From the NCBI RefSeq assembly GCF_017916255.1, contig NZ_CP072827.1, positions 1,550,001 through 1,614,000 on the forward strand: a DNA stretch of 64,000 nt, in the 5' to 3' direction. The number at the start of each line of letters is the position of its first letter. Within the stretch, counting starts at the first letter, position 1. The position numbers and the translations under genes were made by a program. The notes below the pieces were generated by a model. It was given only the letters and a program-made list of their open reading frames with translations, had not been told where the DNA came from and searched no databases. Shown here in pieces: positions 56,984 through 64,000 of the stretch. This DNA is from Streptomyces mobaraensis NBRC 13819 = DSM 40847 (GTDB lineage Bacteria; Actinomycetota; Actinomycetes; Streptomycetales; Streptomycetaceae).

Positions 56984-58078
56984 GTGGAGGTCAGTGTCCA
57001 CCGCCCGGGTGAACTCACCGCGGCCGACCGGGCGGCGTGGTCGGCCATGCAGGCGCGGGCGGTGGAGGATGGTGCGCCGCAGCTCGGAAACCCTTTTCTG
57101 GCACCGGAGTTCGCGCTGGCGGTGGGCCGCTGCCGGCGCGGCGTCCGGATCGCCGTCGTCCGGGAGGAGGGTGCTCCGGCCGCCTTCTTCCCTTTTCAGC
57201 GTTCGGCGTTCGGGATCGGGCGGGCGATCGGGCTCGGCGTCTCGGACGCGCAGGGGCTGGTGCACCGGCCCGGGTTCCAGTGGGACGCCAAGGAGTTGCT
57301 GACGGCCTGCGGGCTGTCGCTGTGGGAGTTCGACCACCTGGTGGAGGGGCAGAAGCCCTTCGAGGAGGGGGCGGTCGGCGCCTTCCCCTCCCCCGTCATC
57401 GACGTCGAGCAGGGCTTCGACTCCTATCTGGCGGCGCTGCGCAAGCAGTCGCCCAAGTTCACCCGCACCACGCTGGCGAAGGAGCGCCGGCTCGGCCGGG
57501 ACGCGGGCGGGGTGCGGTACGTGCACGACGAGCGGGACCCGGCCGTGCTGCGCACGCTGATCGGCTGGAAGTCGGCGCAGTACCGAAGAACGGGGCGCAG
57601 CGACCGCTTCGCGCGCCCGTGGATCTCCCGGCTGGTCGAGCAGCTCTTCCACACCCGCGCGGAGGCGTGCGGCGGCCTGCTGTCCGTGCTCTACGCGGGT
57701 GGCCGGCCGGTCGCGGCGCACTTCGGGCTGCGGTCGCGGACGGTGCTGGCGTGCTGGTTCCCGGCGTACGACCCGGTGTTCGCGAAGTACTCGCCCGGTC
57801 TGGTGCTGCATGTGCGGATGGCGGAGGGGGCCGCCGCCGCAGGGCTGGCCTATCTGGACCTCGGGCGGGGCGGCAAGGCGTACAAGGACTCCCTCAAGAC
57901 ACGCGAACTCGCCGTGACGGAAGGATGGGTGATGCGACGTCACCCCGTCGCGCTGGGGCACAAGGCCCGGCGTGCGCCGGTGCGCGCGCTGCGCAACACC
58001 GTCGTCGCACGCCCCCAACTCTTCGAACCCGCCGACCGGCTGCTCAAGCAGGTGGGACGGTTGCGGCGGAGCATCTGA
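56984..58078 (+). CDS. GNAT-fold protein, CelD/BcsL type
   Basis: A 364-residue protein of the CelD-like acetyltransferase group linked to polysaccharide synthesis. Visible family segments are NPFLAPEFALAV near the N-terminus, KFTRTTLAKERRL in the middle and LAYLDLGRGGKAYKDSLKTR toward the end, where acetyl-CoA-fold residues lie. The GTG at 56984 directly follows the upstream stop. It precedes the glycosyltransferase operon by 416 bp and probably belongs functionally to it, perhaps acylating a glycan. No substrate is assigned. Confidence 0.8.
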   Translation: MEVSVHRPGELTAADRAAWSAMQARAVEDGAPQLGNPFLAPEFALAVGRCRRGVRIAVVREEGAPAAFFPFQRSAFGIGRAIGLGVSDAQGLVHRPGFQWDAKELLTACGLSLWEFDHLVEGQKPFEEGAVGAFPSPVIDVEQGFDSYLAALRKQSPKFTRTTLAKERRLGRDAGGVRYVHDERDPAVLRTLIGWKSAQYRRTGRSDRFARPWISRLVEQLFHTRAEACGGLLSVLYAGGRPVAAHFGLRSRTVLACWFPAYDPVFAKYSPGLVLHVRMAEGAAAAGLAYLDLGRGGKAYKDSLKTRELAVTEGWVMRRHPVALGHKARRAPVRALRNTVVARPQLFEPADRLLKQVGRLRRSI

Positions 58079-58494
58079 GCCACGGCGGACGTCACGCGCC
58101 GGTGCGCTCCGGGTGTGCGTTCGCACAGCGGACGGCGCGTCAGGAACAAAGGACACCAAAGGAGGAGGCTCCGACTCACCTCTTGCCATACAGTCTCAAG
58201 CTTCAATACCGTCGTACATCTACCCGCATCGGTCCATCAGTTCATGCGGCTCCGGGGAGGGGCTCCAGTCGCCGCGATGGATCCGGGGCGGGGCGCGGCA
58301 GGGGGTGCCGCGCTCGGCCGGGGAGATCCGTGTCGAGTCGCGTGCCGCGCGGCCTGTGCTATTCGCCAACTCACCCTGTGCGCGCGGTGGTTGCCCGCCG
58401 CACCGGACAGGGCGAGACCCCCTTTTCGAACCGGACACACCATGGGACCGCTCGGGGGCGGGCGGTCCACCGGACGAGAGGGAAACCGAGACTC
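58079..58494. other. Gene-free leader of the glycosyltransferase operon
   Basis: No gene is supported in these 416 bp. Composition is lower in GC around 58140-58240, where a promoter candidate lies. A GGAGGAGG at 58161 looks like a ribosome site but no good frame follows it. Confidence 0.5.
58183..58212 (+). promoter_or_regulatory. Candidate promoter of the polysaccharide operon
   Basis: TTGCCA (58183-58188) and TACCGT (58207-58212) are separated by 18 bp in an AT-richer island, pointing toward the GT2 gene at 58495. Confidence 0.4.
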
Positions 58495-59364
58495 ATGAGT
58501 TCGTTCCTGCGCCCGGCGGCCGGTCAGGACCACGACCGGGACCCCGGGACCGACGCCGGCGGCGAGACCGCCCGGCCCCTCGAACCACCCGCCCAGTACC
58601 GCCCGGTGTCACCGCAGTTCGCGATAGCACCGCCGGTCAGCGTGGTGATCCCCGCGATGAACGAGGCGGAGAACCTGCCGTACGTCTTCAAGACCCTGCC
58701 GTCCTGGATCCACGAGGTGGTCCTCGTCGACGGCAACTCCACCGACGACACCGTCAAGGTGGCCCGGGAGCTCTGGCCCGGCGTCAAGGTCGTCGAGCAG
58801 CAGGGCAAGGGCAAGGGCGACGCCCTGATCACCGGGTTCGCCGCCTGCTCGGGCGAGATCATCGTGATGGTGGACGCCGACGGCTCGGCCGACGGCAACG
58901 AGATCGTCAGCTACGTCTCGGCCCTGGTGGGCGGCGCGGACTTCGCCAAGGGGTCCCGGTTCGCCAACGGGGGCGGCACGGACGACATGACGCCCATCCG
59001 CAAGCTGGGCAACCGCGTCCTGTGCTCGATCGTCAACCACAAGTTCGGCGCCCGCTACACGGACCTGTGCTACGGCTACAACGCCTTCTGGAAGCGCGTC
59101 CTGGACGACATCAACCTGGACTGCGCCGGCTTCGAGGTGGAGACCCTGATGAACATCAGAGTCGTCAAGGCCGGCCTGCGGGTCCAGGAGATCCCCAGCC
59201 ACGAGTTCGTCCGCATCCACGGCGCCAGCAACCTGCGGGCCGTGCGCGACGGGCTGCGGGTCCTCAAGGTCATCCTGCACGAGCGCGGCTCCCGGCGGCG
59301 CAAGCGCCCGGCCCGCCGGCCGCTGGCCATCGCGCCGGCCGCGAGCCGCGGGGAGGTGTCTTGA
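58495..59364 (+). CDS. Glycosyltransferase family 2 (DPM1/GT2-like)
   Basis: A 289-residue GT2 enzyme. SVVIPAMNEAENLPYVF starts the nucleotide-binding fold at about 49, and the metal-binding DAD is at 127-129 (VMVDADGSADG). The layout resembles polyprenyl-phosphate sugar synthases. The ATG at 58495 follows GAGAGGG. Its TGA overlaps the TTG of the next gene (TTGA). First gene of a coupled polysaccharide operon; the sugar is unknown. Confidence 0.9.
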   Translation: MSSFLRPAAGQDHDRDPGTDAGGETARPLEPPAQYRPVSPQFAIAPPVSVVIPAMNEAENLPYVFKTLPSWIHEVVLVDGNSTDDTVKVARELWPGVKVVEQQGKGKGDALITGFAACSGEIIVMVDADGSADGNEIVSYVSALVGGADFAKGSRFANGGGTDDMTPIRKLGNRVLCSIVNHKFGARYTDLCYGYNAFWKRVLDDINLDCAGFEVETLMNIRVVKAGLRVQEIPSHEFVRIHGASNLRAVRDGLRVLKVILHERGSRRRKRPARRPLAIAPAASRGEVS

Positions 59365-60410
59365 GCACAGCGCCGGCGGAGCGGACCGCGGCGCCGGACG
59401 TCTCGGTGGTCGTCTGCGTGTACACCGAGGACCGCTGGGACGACATCCTCGCCGCGGTGGCCTCGGTGGCCGCGCAGTCCTACCCGGCGCGCGAGACCCT
59501 GCTCGTCGTGGACCACAACCCGGCGCTGCTGCGCCGGCTGGCCAAGGTGTACGGCGACGACGGGCTCGGCGCGCCGGGCCGCGTCCGGGTGCTGGCCAAC
59601 GCCGGCCCGCGCGGCCTGTCCGCCGGCCGCAACACCGGCGTCGCGGCCTCGTCCGGGGAGGTGGTCGCCTTCCTGGACGACGACGCGGTGGCCGAGCGCG
59701 ACTGGCTGCTGCACTTCGCCCGGGCGTACGCCGATCCGCGCGTGATGGCGGTCGGCGGGCGAACCCAGCCGGTGTGGGCCTCGCGGGCCCGGCCCGCGTG
59801 GTTCCCCGAGGAGATGGACTGGGCGGTCGGCTGCACCTACCGCGGCCTGCCGCCCGGCCGGGTGCGGGTGCGGAACGTCCTCGGCGGCAACGCCTCGTTC
59901 CGCAGATCGGCGCTGGCGGCCGTCGGCGGGTTCGCCTCCGGCATCGGCCGGGACGGCCACCGGCTGCCGCTGGGCTGCGAGGAGACGGAGCTGTGCATCC
60001 GGCTGGCCCGGGCGGTGCCCGGGGCGGTGCTGCTGATCGACGACCGGGCGGTGATCCACCACCGGGTCCCGGCCGAGCGGGAACGGTTCGGCTATCTGCG
60101 GACCCGGGCGTACGCCGAGGGCCTGTCGAAGGCGCTGGTGGCGCACAGCGTCGGCGCGCGCGACGGGCTCGCCTCCGAGCGCCGCTACACCACCCGGGTG
60201 CTCCCGGCGGGCGTGGCGCGCGGTCTGCGCGACGCCCTGCTGGGCCGGCCCGGCGGTGCCGGGCGGGCCGCGGCGATCCTCACCGGGGTGGCCGCCGCGG
60301 CGGCAGGCTACGCGCTCGGCAGCGTCCGGGCGCGCCGGGGCGGCGGGCGGTTCACGGTGGCGGCGACCCCGGTGGACGGGCCGTCCGACGCCGGGGAGGG
60401 GGGCGTATGA
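59361..60410 (+). CDS. Glycosyltransferase family 2, membrane-anchored
   Basis: A 349-residue GT2 enzyme: SVVVCVYTEDRWDDIL opens the fold, DDD at 106-108 binds the metal, and CEETELCIRLARA supplies the catalytic acidic pair. A hydrophobic stretch near residues 285-312 may anchor the C-terminus. The start is a TTG at 59361 overlapping the previous stop, with GGGAGG just before it. It couples to the deacetylase gene by ATGA. Probably extends the glycan begun by the neighbouring GT2. Confidence 0.87.
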   Translation: MSTAPAERTAAPDVSVVVCVYTEDRWDDILAAVASVAAQSYPARETLLVVDHNPALLRRLAKVYGDDGLGAPGRVRVLANAGPRGLSAGRNTGVAASSGEVVAFLDDDAVAERDWLLHFARAYADPRVMAVGGRTQPVWASRARPAWFPEEMDWAVGCTYRGLPPGRVRVRNVLGGNASFRRSALAAVGGFASGIGRDGHRLPLGCEETELCIRLARAVPGAVLLIDDRAVIHHRVPAERERFGYLRTRAYAEGLSKALVAHSVGARDGLASERRYTTRVLPAGVARGLRDALLGRPGGAGRAAAILTGVAAAAAGYALGSVRARRGGGRFTVAATPVDGPSDAGEGGV

Positions 60411-61213
60411 CGACGCCACCCGCCGAGGTGCCGGTCCTCATGTACCACTCGGTGGCGTACTCCCCCTCCCGGGCGGCGCACGCCTTGTCCGTCGCGCCGG
60501 AGGCGTTCGCCGAGCAGATGCGGCTGCTGGACACGGCCGGGTTCGTCCCGCTGACGGCCCGGGAACTGGCCGGGGCCTGGCGGGACGGCCGTCCGCTGCC
60601 GCCGAGACCGGTGCTCATCACGTTCGACGACGGCTACGAGGGCGTGCACCGGCACGCCCTCCCCGTCCTCGCCGAACACGGTTTCGCGTCCACGGTGTTC
60701 GTCTCCACGGGCTGGCTGCGCGGGCCGTACGACACCGGGGGCGCGCTCGACCTCATGCTCACCTGGGAGCAGGTGCGCGAGCTGGCCGAGGCCGGCGCCG
60801 AGATCGGCGGGCACAGCCACACCCACCCGCAGCTCGATCAACTGCCCGACGCGGGGCTGGCGTTCGAGCTCGGCCAGTGCCGGGAGATCCTCACCGGCGA
60901 ACTGGGCCGGCCGCCGGTTTCGTTCGCCTACCCCTACGGGTACTCCACCCGCCGGGTGCGCCAGGCGGTGCGCTCGGCCGGCTTCGGGATCTCCCTGGCG
61001 GTGGGCAACGGCCTGGCCGCCCGCCGGCAGGGGCCGTACGCGGTGCGCCGGGTGACCGTGCGCCGGACGACGGGGATCACCGACTTCGAGCGCATGGTCC
61101 ACGGCCGGGCGCTCGGCCGGCTGTTCGCCGCCGACCGGGCCCTGACCAAGGGGTACGCCGTCGTCCGCAGGGGCCGGCAGGCGATGAGAAAGGCAAGAGG
61201 GGCGCGTGGCTGA
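60407..61213 (+). CDS. Polysaccharide deacetylase (CE4 family)
   Basis: A 268-residue CE4 deacetylase: PVLMYHSV near the N-terminus, the catalytic Asp/metal motif TFDDGYEG at 72-79 and the metal histidines in HSHTH at 136-140, then SFAYPYGYST. No signal peptide is seen, so it acts inside the cell or is anchored through partners. ATGA overlap with the preceding GT2 gene; 8-bp overlap with the flippase gene. Confidence 0.88.
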   Translation: MTTPPAEVPVLMYHSVAYSPSRAAHALSVAPEAFAEQMRLLDTAGFVPLTARELAGAWRDGRPLPPRPVLITFDDGYEGVHRHALPVLAEHGFASTVFVSTGWLRGPYDTGGALDLMLTWEQVRELAEAGAEIGGHSHTHPQLDQLPDAGLAFELGQCREILTGELGRPPVSFAYPYGYSTRRVRQAVRSAGFGISLAVGNGLAARRQGPYAVRRVTVRRTTGITDFERMVHGRALGRLFAADRALTKGYAVVRRGRQAMRKARGARG

Positions 61214-64000
61214 CACGTCCACCCAGGACCCGTCCGCCCGGGACGTGTCCGCACGGACCGAGGAGCGGGCGGTGGCACCGGCGGGCCGCGGATTCCGGCT
61301 GCCGGGACGGGGCGGGGGCGGCGGGCGCAGCGGGCCCGGCGGGCACGACGGAGGGGGCCGCGGCGGCGGTGGCCGGGGCGGGCGCGGCGGGAGCCCGCTG
61401 TTCCGCAACGCGTTCGCCCTGATGCTCAACACCGGCATCAGCGCCGTGCTCGGCGTCGGCTTCTGGCTGGTCGCCGCCCGCTACTACAGCGAGGACGCGG
61501 TCGGCCGCGGCTCGGCCGCCATCGCCGCCATGAAGCTGCTCGCCGGCCTCACCGCGGTCACCCTGACCGGCGCGCTGGCCCGCTTCATACCGCTCGCGGG
61601 CCGGACGACGGGCCGGCTGGTGGTCCGTACGTACACGGCGAGTTCCCTGGTCGTCGCCGTCGCCGCGGGCGTCTTCCTGCTCACCCTCGACCTCTGGGGC
61701 CCGTCCTACGAGGCGCTGCGCGGGCCGACGCACGGCCTGGTGTTCGTCGCCGCCGTCGTCGCCTGGTCGCTGCTCACCCTCCAGGACGGCGTGCTGACCG
61801 GGCTGCGCCAGGCGGTGTGGGTGCCGGTGGGGAACACCGCGTTCTCCGCCGCCAAGCTCGCCCTGCTGATCGCCCTGGCGGCGGCACTGCCGGGGACCGG
61901 GGTGTTCGCCTCCTGGGTGGTGTCGATCGCCGTCTCGGTGCTGCCGCTGGGCTGGCTGGTGTTCCGCCGGCTGGTCCCCGAGCACGTCCGGGCGACCGAG
62001 GCGTCCGCGCGGCCGGCGTCCGCCCGCGAGATCGGCCGGTTCCTGGCCGGGGACTACACCGGGTCGCTGTTCTCGCTGGCCGTCGTCTACCTGGTGCCGG
62101 TGCTCGTCGCCTCGCAGATCAGCTCCGCCCAGAACGCGTACTTCTACATCGCGTCCACCATAGGAGGGACGGTCAACCTGCTCGCCATCAACATGGGCGC
62201 CTCGCTGACCGTCGAGGGCTCGCACGACCCGGAGCGGCTGGCGGAGAACTGCCGGGCCGCGCTGCGCCGGATGGCCAAGATCATGCTGCCGGTGTGCGGG
62301 CTGCTGTTCGTCCTGGCGCCCTGGATCCTGGGCGTCTTCGGCCCCGCCTACACGGAGGCGACGCCGCTGCTGCGCTGGTTCGCGGTGGGCGCGGTGCTGC
62401 GGGTGGTCATGGAGACGTACTTCGCCGTGCTCCGGGCTCAGAGCCGGACGGCGGGACTGGCGTGGCTCCAGGGGCTGTTGTGTGTGCTGGTACTGGGATT
62501 GACGCTTCTGCTCCTCCCCCGCATGGGGCTGACGGGGGCCGGGGTGGCGGAGATCTCCAGCCTCACGGTGATCGCCTCGGTGGCGGCGGCGAAGCTGTGG
62601 GGCGTGCTCCGGGCTCCCTCCCGGCGGCGCGCGGTACCGGCGGAACGCGCCGCCGAGGCCGCCCCCGACGGCGACCTGGCCGACCTCGCGTCCCGCCGCC
62701 ACCGCGCCCGGACCGCGGAGCCCGGCTACGGCACCCGCTGGGCCCTGCGCGCCGCCCTGGACGCGGACACCCTCCCCTTGGGCGTCCGCCTGGACTTCGA
62801 CCACCTGGAACGCCGCCCGGACGTCCGCCTCTCCCCGGAGCCGCTCGCCTTACGTACGGAGGGGGCGGGCCGGGGGGCGGCGGCGGGCCGGGGGGCAGCT
62901 CCGGCGCGGGGGGTTTCTGCGGCCGGGGGGACGTCTCCGGCCCAAGGCGCGTCCACAGTCGGCGAGACGGCTCCGCCCCAGGGCACCTTCGCGGCCCGAG
63001 GGGACGGTACGCCCCCCGCGACACCGGGCGCCGCGCCTCGGGCCGGTGGCGGACACCCGGCGGAGACGCATGACCGGACGGCGGCAGACGGGCACGGGGG
63101 CCAGGAAGGCATGGACACACCGAACGACACCGACGACCACCGGCCCGCACCCGCACCCGCGCGCGGGGGCGTACGCCTCCGCAAGGAGCGGACGAGCGCG
63201 GCGGAGAGCGGGGACCAGACCGTCAGAGCGCGCGGACGCGTCCGGGCGGACGGGGACGCGGGTACGGGCCCCGGCGGCCGCCCCGCGGCACCCGCCGCCC
63301 CGCCGGGCCCGGCCGGAGACGCCGCGGGGGACGCGGCGGCGGAGGCGGAGGCGGAGGCGGAGGCCCGTCCCGCCGAAGCCGCCGGCCAGGCCGCCGCGCC
63401 CGCGCCGCGCGGCCCGTCCGGGCCGGACGCGCCGGAGGCCACCGTGACGCTCTCGGGCACGCCGTGGCGCGCCGCGCGGACGGTGGACGCCCAGCCGGCC
63501 GAATCGGTGGCGGAGGAGGCGCCCACCGGCCGGGCTACGCGGTGGGCCGACCGGTGGGCAGGTCGGCGGTGGCCCGAAGTCTGGATCCGGCTCCTGCCGG
63601 CCGCCGCGCTCGCCCTCTACTGGCTCCCCCTGCGCGCCCTCGGCGAGGTGAACCTCGAAGGGATGGGCGGCCTCGGCCTGGTCTCGGTGCTGCCGGTGAC
63701 GACGCTGGTGGGGGCGGCACTGCTGGTCGTCTCCTTCGCCGCCGCGCTGGTCCCGGCCCGGCCGCGCACCTGGTTGCTCACGGCCGTCCTGCTGGCGACG
63801 GTCGTGTCCCTGCACGCCGTACCGGCGGTCCTCGAGGACCGCCCCCGCTTCGCGACGGCCTGGCAGCACCTCGGCTTCCTCGACTACATCGACAGAACGG
63901 GCACCGCCGCGCCCGACCTGGACGCGCGCTGGAGCTGGCCGGGCTTCTTCGCGCTCGCCGCGTTCGCCGCGCGGGCGTGCGGCGTGGACGACCTCACCGA
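61206..64000 (+). CDS. Wzx-type flippase fused to a membrane domain (runs off edge)
   Basis: The frame is open to the window end (931 codons). After about 60 Gly/Arg-rich residues comes a polysaccharide-flippase domain with 12 or so helices (from NAFALMLNTGISAVLG, residue about 68, to about 460). A charged, Ala/Glu/Gly-rich linker of some 300 residues follows (low-complexity AEAEAEAEA near 63339). New hydrophobic helices begin at about residue 800 and read like an integral-membrane glycosyltransferase N-terminus (WSWPGFFALAAFAA). Leu549 is a TTA codon (62850-62852). The GTG at 61206 overlaps the deacetylase stop by 8 bp. The product should export lipid-linked oligosaccharide; a two-domain fusion is unusual, and a missed internal start near 63100 is the alternative. 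Confidence 0.8.
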   Translation, partial: MADTSTQDPSARDVSARTEERAVAPAGRGFRLPGRGGGGGRSGPGGHDGGGRGGGGRGGRGGSPLFRNAFALMLNTGISAVLGVGFWLVAARYYSEDAVGRGSAAIAAMKLLAGLTAVTLTGALARFIPLAGRTTGRLVVRTYTASSLVVAVAAGVFLLTLDLWGPSYEALRGPTHGLVFVAAVVAWSLLTLQDGVLTGLRQAVWVPVGNTAFSAAKLALLIALAAALPGTGVFASWVVSIAVSVLPLGWLVFRRLVPEHVRATEASARPASAREIGRFLAGDYTGSLFSLAVVYLVPVLVASQISSAQNAYFYIASTIGGTVNLLAINMGASLTVEGSHDPERLAENCRAALRRMAKIMLPVCGLLFVLAPWILGVFGPAYTEATPLLRWFAVGAVLRVVMETYFAVLRAQSRTAGLAWLQGLLCVLVLGLTLLLLPRMGLTGAGVAEISSLTVIASVAAAKLWGVLRAPSRRRAVPAERAAEAAPDGDLADLASRRHRARTAEPGYGTRWALRAALDADTLPLGVRLDFDHLERRPDVRLSPEPLALRTEGAGRGAAAGRGAAPARGVSAAGGTSPAQGASTVGETAPPQGTFAARGDGTPPATPGAAPRAGGGHPAETHDRTAADGHGGQEGMDTPNDTDDHRPAPAPARGGVRLRKERTSAAESGDQTVRARGRVRADGDAGTGPGGRPAAPAAPPGPAGDAAGDAAAEAEAEAEARPAEAAGQAAAPAPRGPSGPDAPEATVTLSGTPWRAARTVDAQPAESVAEEAPTGRATRWADRWAGRRWPEVWIRLLPAAALALYWLPLRALGEVNLEGMGGLGLVSVLPVTTLVGAALLVVSFAAALVPARPRTWLLTAVLLATVVSLHAVPAVLEDRPRFATAWQHLGFLDYIDRTGTAAPDLDARWSWPGFFALAAFAARACGVDDLT

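Noticed and set aside
58115..58498. Small gene after the GGAGGAGG at 58161
   Set aside because: No start codon at a fitting distance leads into a frame with codon bias; the region reads as a promoter leader.

Overview
The window is a high-GC actinobacterial chromosome segment, almost certainly Streptomyces. The signs are strong G/C preference at third codon positions, frequent GTG and TTG starts, GTGA/ATGA stop-start overlaps, rare TTA codons, and typical Streptomyces families (DUF397, DUF5753, DUF6879, DUF2165, Streptomyces SGNH lipase, orphan ctaD, hmgA with a GntR gene). I saw no rRNA, tRNA, CRISPR array, insertion sequence or phage genes.

Region 1 (1-322) is the end of a small two-gene unit: a DUF6879-like protein cut by the window edge and a small Cys-containing partner.

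Region 2 (522-27142) is the centre of interest: a compact lipid/polyketide biosynthetic locus whose product I do not recognise. A leftward unit (14789 to 522) encodes a KAS III, PKS A (ACP-KS-AT-DH-KR-ACP), PKS B (KS, decayed AT, TE, no ACP), an isocitrate lyase, a delta-9-type acyl desaturase and a fatty acyl-AMP ligase. A short LuxR-type regulator (15561) is followed by a second leftward operon (20736 to 16220): free ACP, CFA-synthase-like methyltransferase, DadA-type FAD oxidoreductase, extended SDR and classical SDR. A rightward set (21321 to 27142) has a second KAS III-like enzyme with an altered active site and a TTA codon, a LCM-type methyltransferase, a large ThDP-dependent enzyme and a second free ACP; a DUF2867-like gene is divergent. 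The simplest reading is that the FAAL loads a (desaturated) fatty acid onto the N-terminal ACP of PKS A, which adds one methyl-branched ketide unit. PKS B then releases the chain or condenses it with something carried on a separate ACP. The remaining enzymes build or modify a second half of the molecule.

Region 3 (27147-48785) is ordinary accessory and housekeeping content: an APC permease, TPR-like proteins, DMT transporter, NUDIX hydrolase, a MarR/esterase pair, an XRE-DUF5753/DUF397 pair, 4-OT, SDRs, an MmyB-type XRE regulator, a quinone oxidoreductase, an MFS exporter with a divergent MarR and strong operator-like repeats, an MBL hydrolase, TetR and SoxR regulators, a DUF2165 membrane protein and an alcohol dehydrogenase. 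Two related long palindromes (37955, 48732) flank genes here.

Region 4 (48786-58078) carries an orphan cytochrome oxidase subunit I, an aldehyde dehydrogenase, homogentisate dioxygenase with a GntR regulator, a secreted SGNH lipase, and a membrane protein followed by a CelD-type acetyltransferase. Region 5 (58495 to the right edge) is a tightly coupled polysaccharide operon: two GT2 glycosyltransferases, a polysaccharide deacetylase and a very long flippase fusion that runs off the window.
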